NCBI GenBank assembly: GCA_005804885.1
Contig: SYOX01000207.1
Location: 1-64,000, forward strand
DNA: 64,000 nucleotides
Direction of reading: 5' to 3'
From: Pseudomonadota bacterium
Lineage (GTDB): Bacteria; Myxococcota_A; Bradymonadia; Bradymonadales; GCA-2716585
Within the stretch, counting starts at the first letter, position 1. Each line of letters opens with the position of its first letter. Shown here piece by piece: positions 59,390-64,000 of the stretch. The position numbers and the translations under genes are program-made. The notes below the pieces were generated by a model. The model was given only the letters and a program-made list of their open reading frames with translations, was not told where the DNA came from and did not search any database.

Positions 59390-60682
59390 ATGCGACACCT
59401 CGCGCTCGCCCTCGCTCTCGCCCTTTGCCTCATCGTTCTGGGCTGTTACAGCCGCGCCAACCTCCAGCCGCGCCCGACGCCGTCGCCGGCCACCATGGCG
59501 ATCGAGGTCGTCAACGACGGCCTGCTCGGCGCCGGCGTCCAGCCTCGGGCCGAGGCGCTGCTGCGCAGCGACGTCCTCTCCAAGAACATCGCCGTGCCCG
59601 TCGTCGCCGGCGGCGAGGCCGATCTGAAGCTCCTGGTGCGGATCACCAGCACCAACTTCACCGCCGCCACCGCCTACGAGTGGCAGCTCATCGAGTCCCG
59701 CTCTGGCCGCATCATCGCCCAGGGCGCCGAGGCCCCCGCCCTCGGCCACGAGGGCGAGCAGCTCGCCGACGCCGTGATCGCGGGGCTCATCGGCGTCGAC
59801 ACCCTCCCCTACGCCAGCGATCCCAAGGGCGCCGTCGCCGCCGTGATCACACCGCCCGACAGCGCCAACCCTCCCAACGGGAGTGAGGTCATGCCGACCT
59901 CGAAGACGCCGGGCCAGGACGCCTGGGCGGTGATCATCGGCGTCGAGCGCTACCGGAATGAGCTGCCCGCGGCGACGCACGCCGAGGACGACGCCCGCGC
60001 CTTCAAGGCGCTGGCCCGACAGACGCTCGGCGTGCCGGAGGGCCACATCAAGCTCTTGATCGGCGAGCGCGCCTCCAGGACGGACATCGCCGGGGCGATC
60101 TTCGAGTGGCTGCCGCGCAATGCGGTCAGGGAGGGCGGCACCGTCTACGTCTTCTTCTCGGGCCACGGCGCGCCGGACATCGACACAGGCGAGGGCTACC
60201 TGGTGCCCTACGACGCCGATCCGGCCTACTTGAAGACGGGCGGGGTGTCGATCGGGGAGATACAGGCGGCGCTGTCGAAGCTCAAGGGTCAGAGATCATT
60301 CGTCTTTCTTGACGCGTGCTTCTCGGGCAGGGGCGAGCGGAGCGTGCTCGCGAGCGGGACGCGGCCGCTGGTGCCGGTCAAGGAGGTCGAGGCCGTCGGG
60401 GGCGTGATCACGATCAGCGCGGCGGGGGCCAGAGAGGCGACCGGCGCCCACGAGGGCTCACCTCAGGGGCTCTTTACGCACCACCTGATCCGGGCGATGG
60501 TCGGCGGCGCCGATCAGGACGGCAACAGGGACGTGACGCTGGCCGAGATCGTGTCCTACGTCGCGAAGGCCGTCGAGGACGAGGCGCGGCTTCAGAACCG
60601 GGAGCAGCGCCCGACGGCCACGGTGCCGGGCGGCGTGGACGCGCGCGGGGTGATCGTGATCAAGGGCCTGGACGCGCGCTGA
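59390..60682 (+). CDS. Caspase-family (C14) lipoprotein
   Basis: The 430-residue protein follows GGAG and has a lipobox IVLGC. Residues about 30-155 look like a LPP20/CsgG-like small domain. From 180 it has the C14 caspase fold: AWAVIIGVERYRNELP, YVFFSGHGAPD with the catalytic His and FVFLDACFSGRGER with the catalytic Cys. Both residues are present. It is probably an active metacaspase-like peptidase outside the cytoplasm. Specificity, to judge by related enzymes, is for basic or acidic P1 residues but cannot be read here. A second clan CD-like lipoprotein lies at 1131-2789. Confidence 0.9.
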   Translation: MRHLALALALALCLIVLGCYSRANLQPRPTPSPATMAIEVVNDGLLGAGVQPRAEALLRSDVLSKNIAVPVVAGGEADLKLLVRITSTNFTAATAYEWQLIESRSGRIIAQGAEAPALGHEGEQLADAVIAGLIGVDTLPYASDPKGAVAAVITPPDSANPPNGSEVMPTSKTPGQDAWAVIIGVERYRNELPAATHAEDDARAFKALARQTLGVPEGHIKLLIGERASRTDIAGAIFEWLPRNAVREGGTVYVFFSGHGAPDIDTGEGYLVPYDADPAYLKTGGVSIGEIQAALSKLKGQRSFVFLDACFSGRGERSVLASGTRPLVPVKEVEAVGGVITISAAGAREATGAHEGSPQGLFTHHLIRAMVGGADQDGNRDVTLAEIVSYVAKAVEDEARLQNREQRPTATVPGGVDARGVIVIKGLDAR

Positions 60683-60714
60683 GGGGATCGAGGGGTGGAC
60701 AGGAAGGCCTCGGG

Positions 60715-64000
<3,286 letters not shown>

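Overview
The window is high-GC bacterial DNA from a Gram-negative predator- or soil-type lineage, most likely Myxococcota and possibly near Bradymonadales. Four things point there: a MYXO-CTERM surface protein with Myxococcus-type cysteine-rich repeats, about seventeen predicted lipoproteins with Asp/Glu/Pro-rich linkers, NNDP-repeat linkers, and eukaryote-like modules (RCC1 propellers, CUB and Kazal domains, caspase-fold peptidases, a Ser/Thr kinase with TPRs). The lineage is an inference; no rRNA or other phylogenetic marker is present, and I found no tRNA, CRISPR array, prophage or transposase.

Layout. 0.2-6.5 kb: an outer-membrane barrel, a His/Cys-dyad lipoprotein with a PPC domain, a hypothetical protein and the MYXO-CTERM protein. 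6.7-8.2 kb: an Rrf2 regulator with ABM and CoA-binding proteins. 8.2-12.4 kb: a membrane protein, an M19-like metallohydrolase coupled to an unknown protein, and an FGE-fold protein. 12.7-18.3 kb: a MepA-like peptidase fused to HEAT repeats, a divergent CPBP-like membrane protein, two lipoproteins and a TerB-like protein. 18.4-24.8 kb: SF2 helicase, GT2 and DUF2461 in close succession, then an adhesin-like lipoprotein and a tandem-PilZ protein. 24.8-29.6 kb: a Ser/Thr kinase, then a coupled substrate-binding protein/serine-threonine dehydratase pair. 29.7-32.9 kb: small lipoproteins around a di-heme peroxidase-like lipoprotein. 32.9-36.1 kb: a BVMO/PF10118 operon with a divergent TetR regulator and a good operator candidate. 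36.2-45.7 kb: M48 peptidase, a propeller lipoprotein, a cysteine-rich NNDP lipoprotein, a ferritin-like lipoprotein and a 14-repeat RCC1 lipoprotein. 45.9-49.4 kb: thioesterase, alpha/beta hydrolase, a small protein and an LRR protein. 49.8-64 kb: CehA-type PHP lipoprotein, CUB/Kazal lipoprotein, Pth2, DUF4344 peptidase, WD40/membrane protein, cupin and DUF1801, a caspase lipoprotein and the C-terminal part of a large FG-GAP protein that runs off the right edge.

Most genes are single envelope or secreted proteins rather than one pathway. The clearest cooperative units are the TetR-controlled BVMO/hydrolase pair, the dehydratase/substrate-binding pair and the Rrf2 island. The most unusual non-coding content is several families of structured intergenic repeats: a two-hairpin element with a compensatory base change (three copies), a 78-bp palindrome placed between convergent genes (two copies), a triple hairpin array, a 17-bp minisatellite, a 145-bp higher-order repeat and a 20-bp perfect inverted repeat at 57.9-58.1 kb. 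I saw no single system that I can call new with confidence; the best leads are in the findings.
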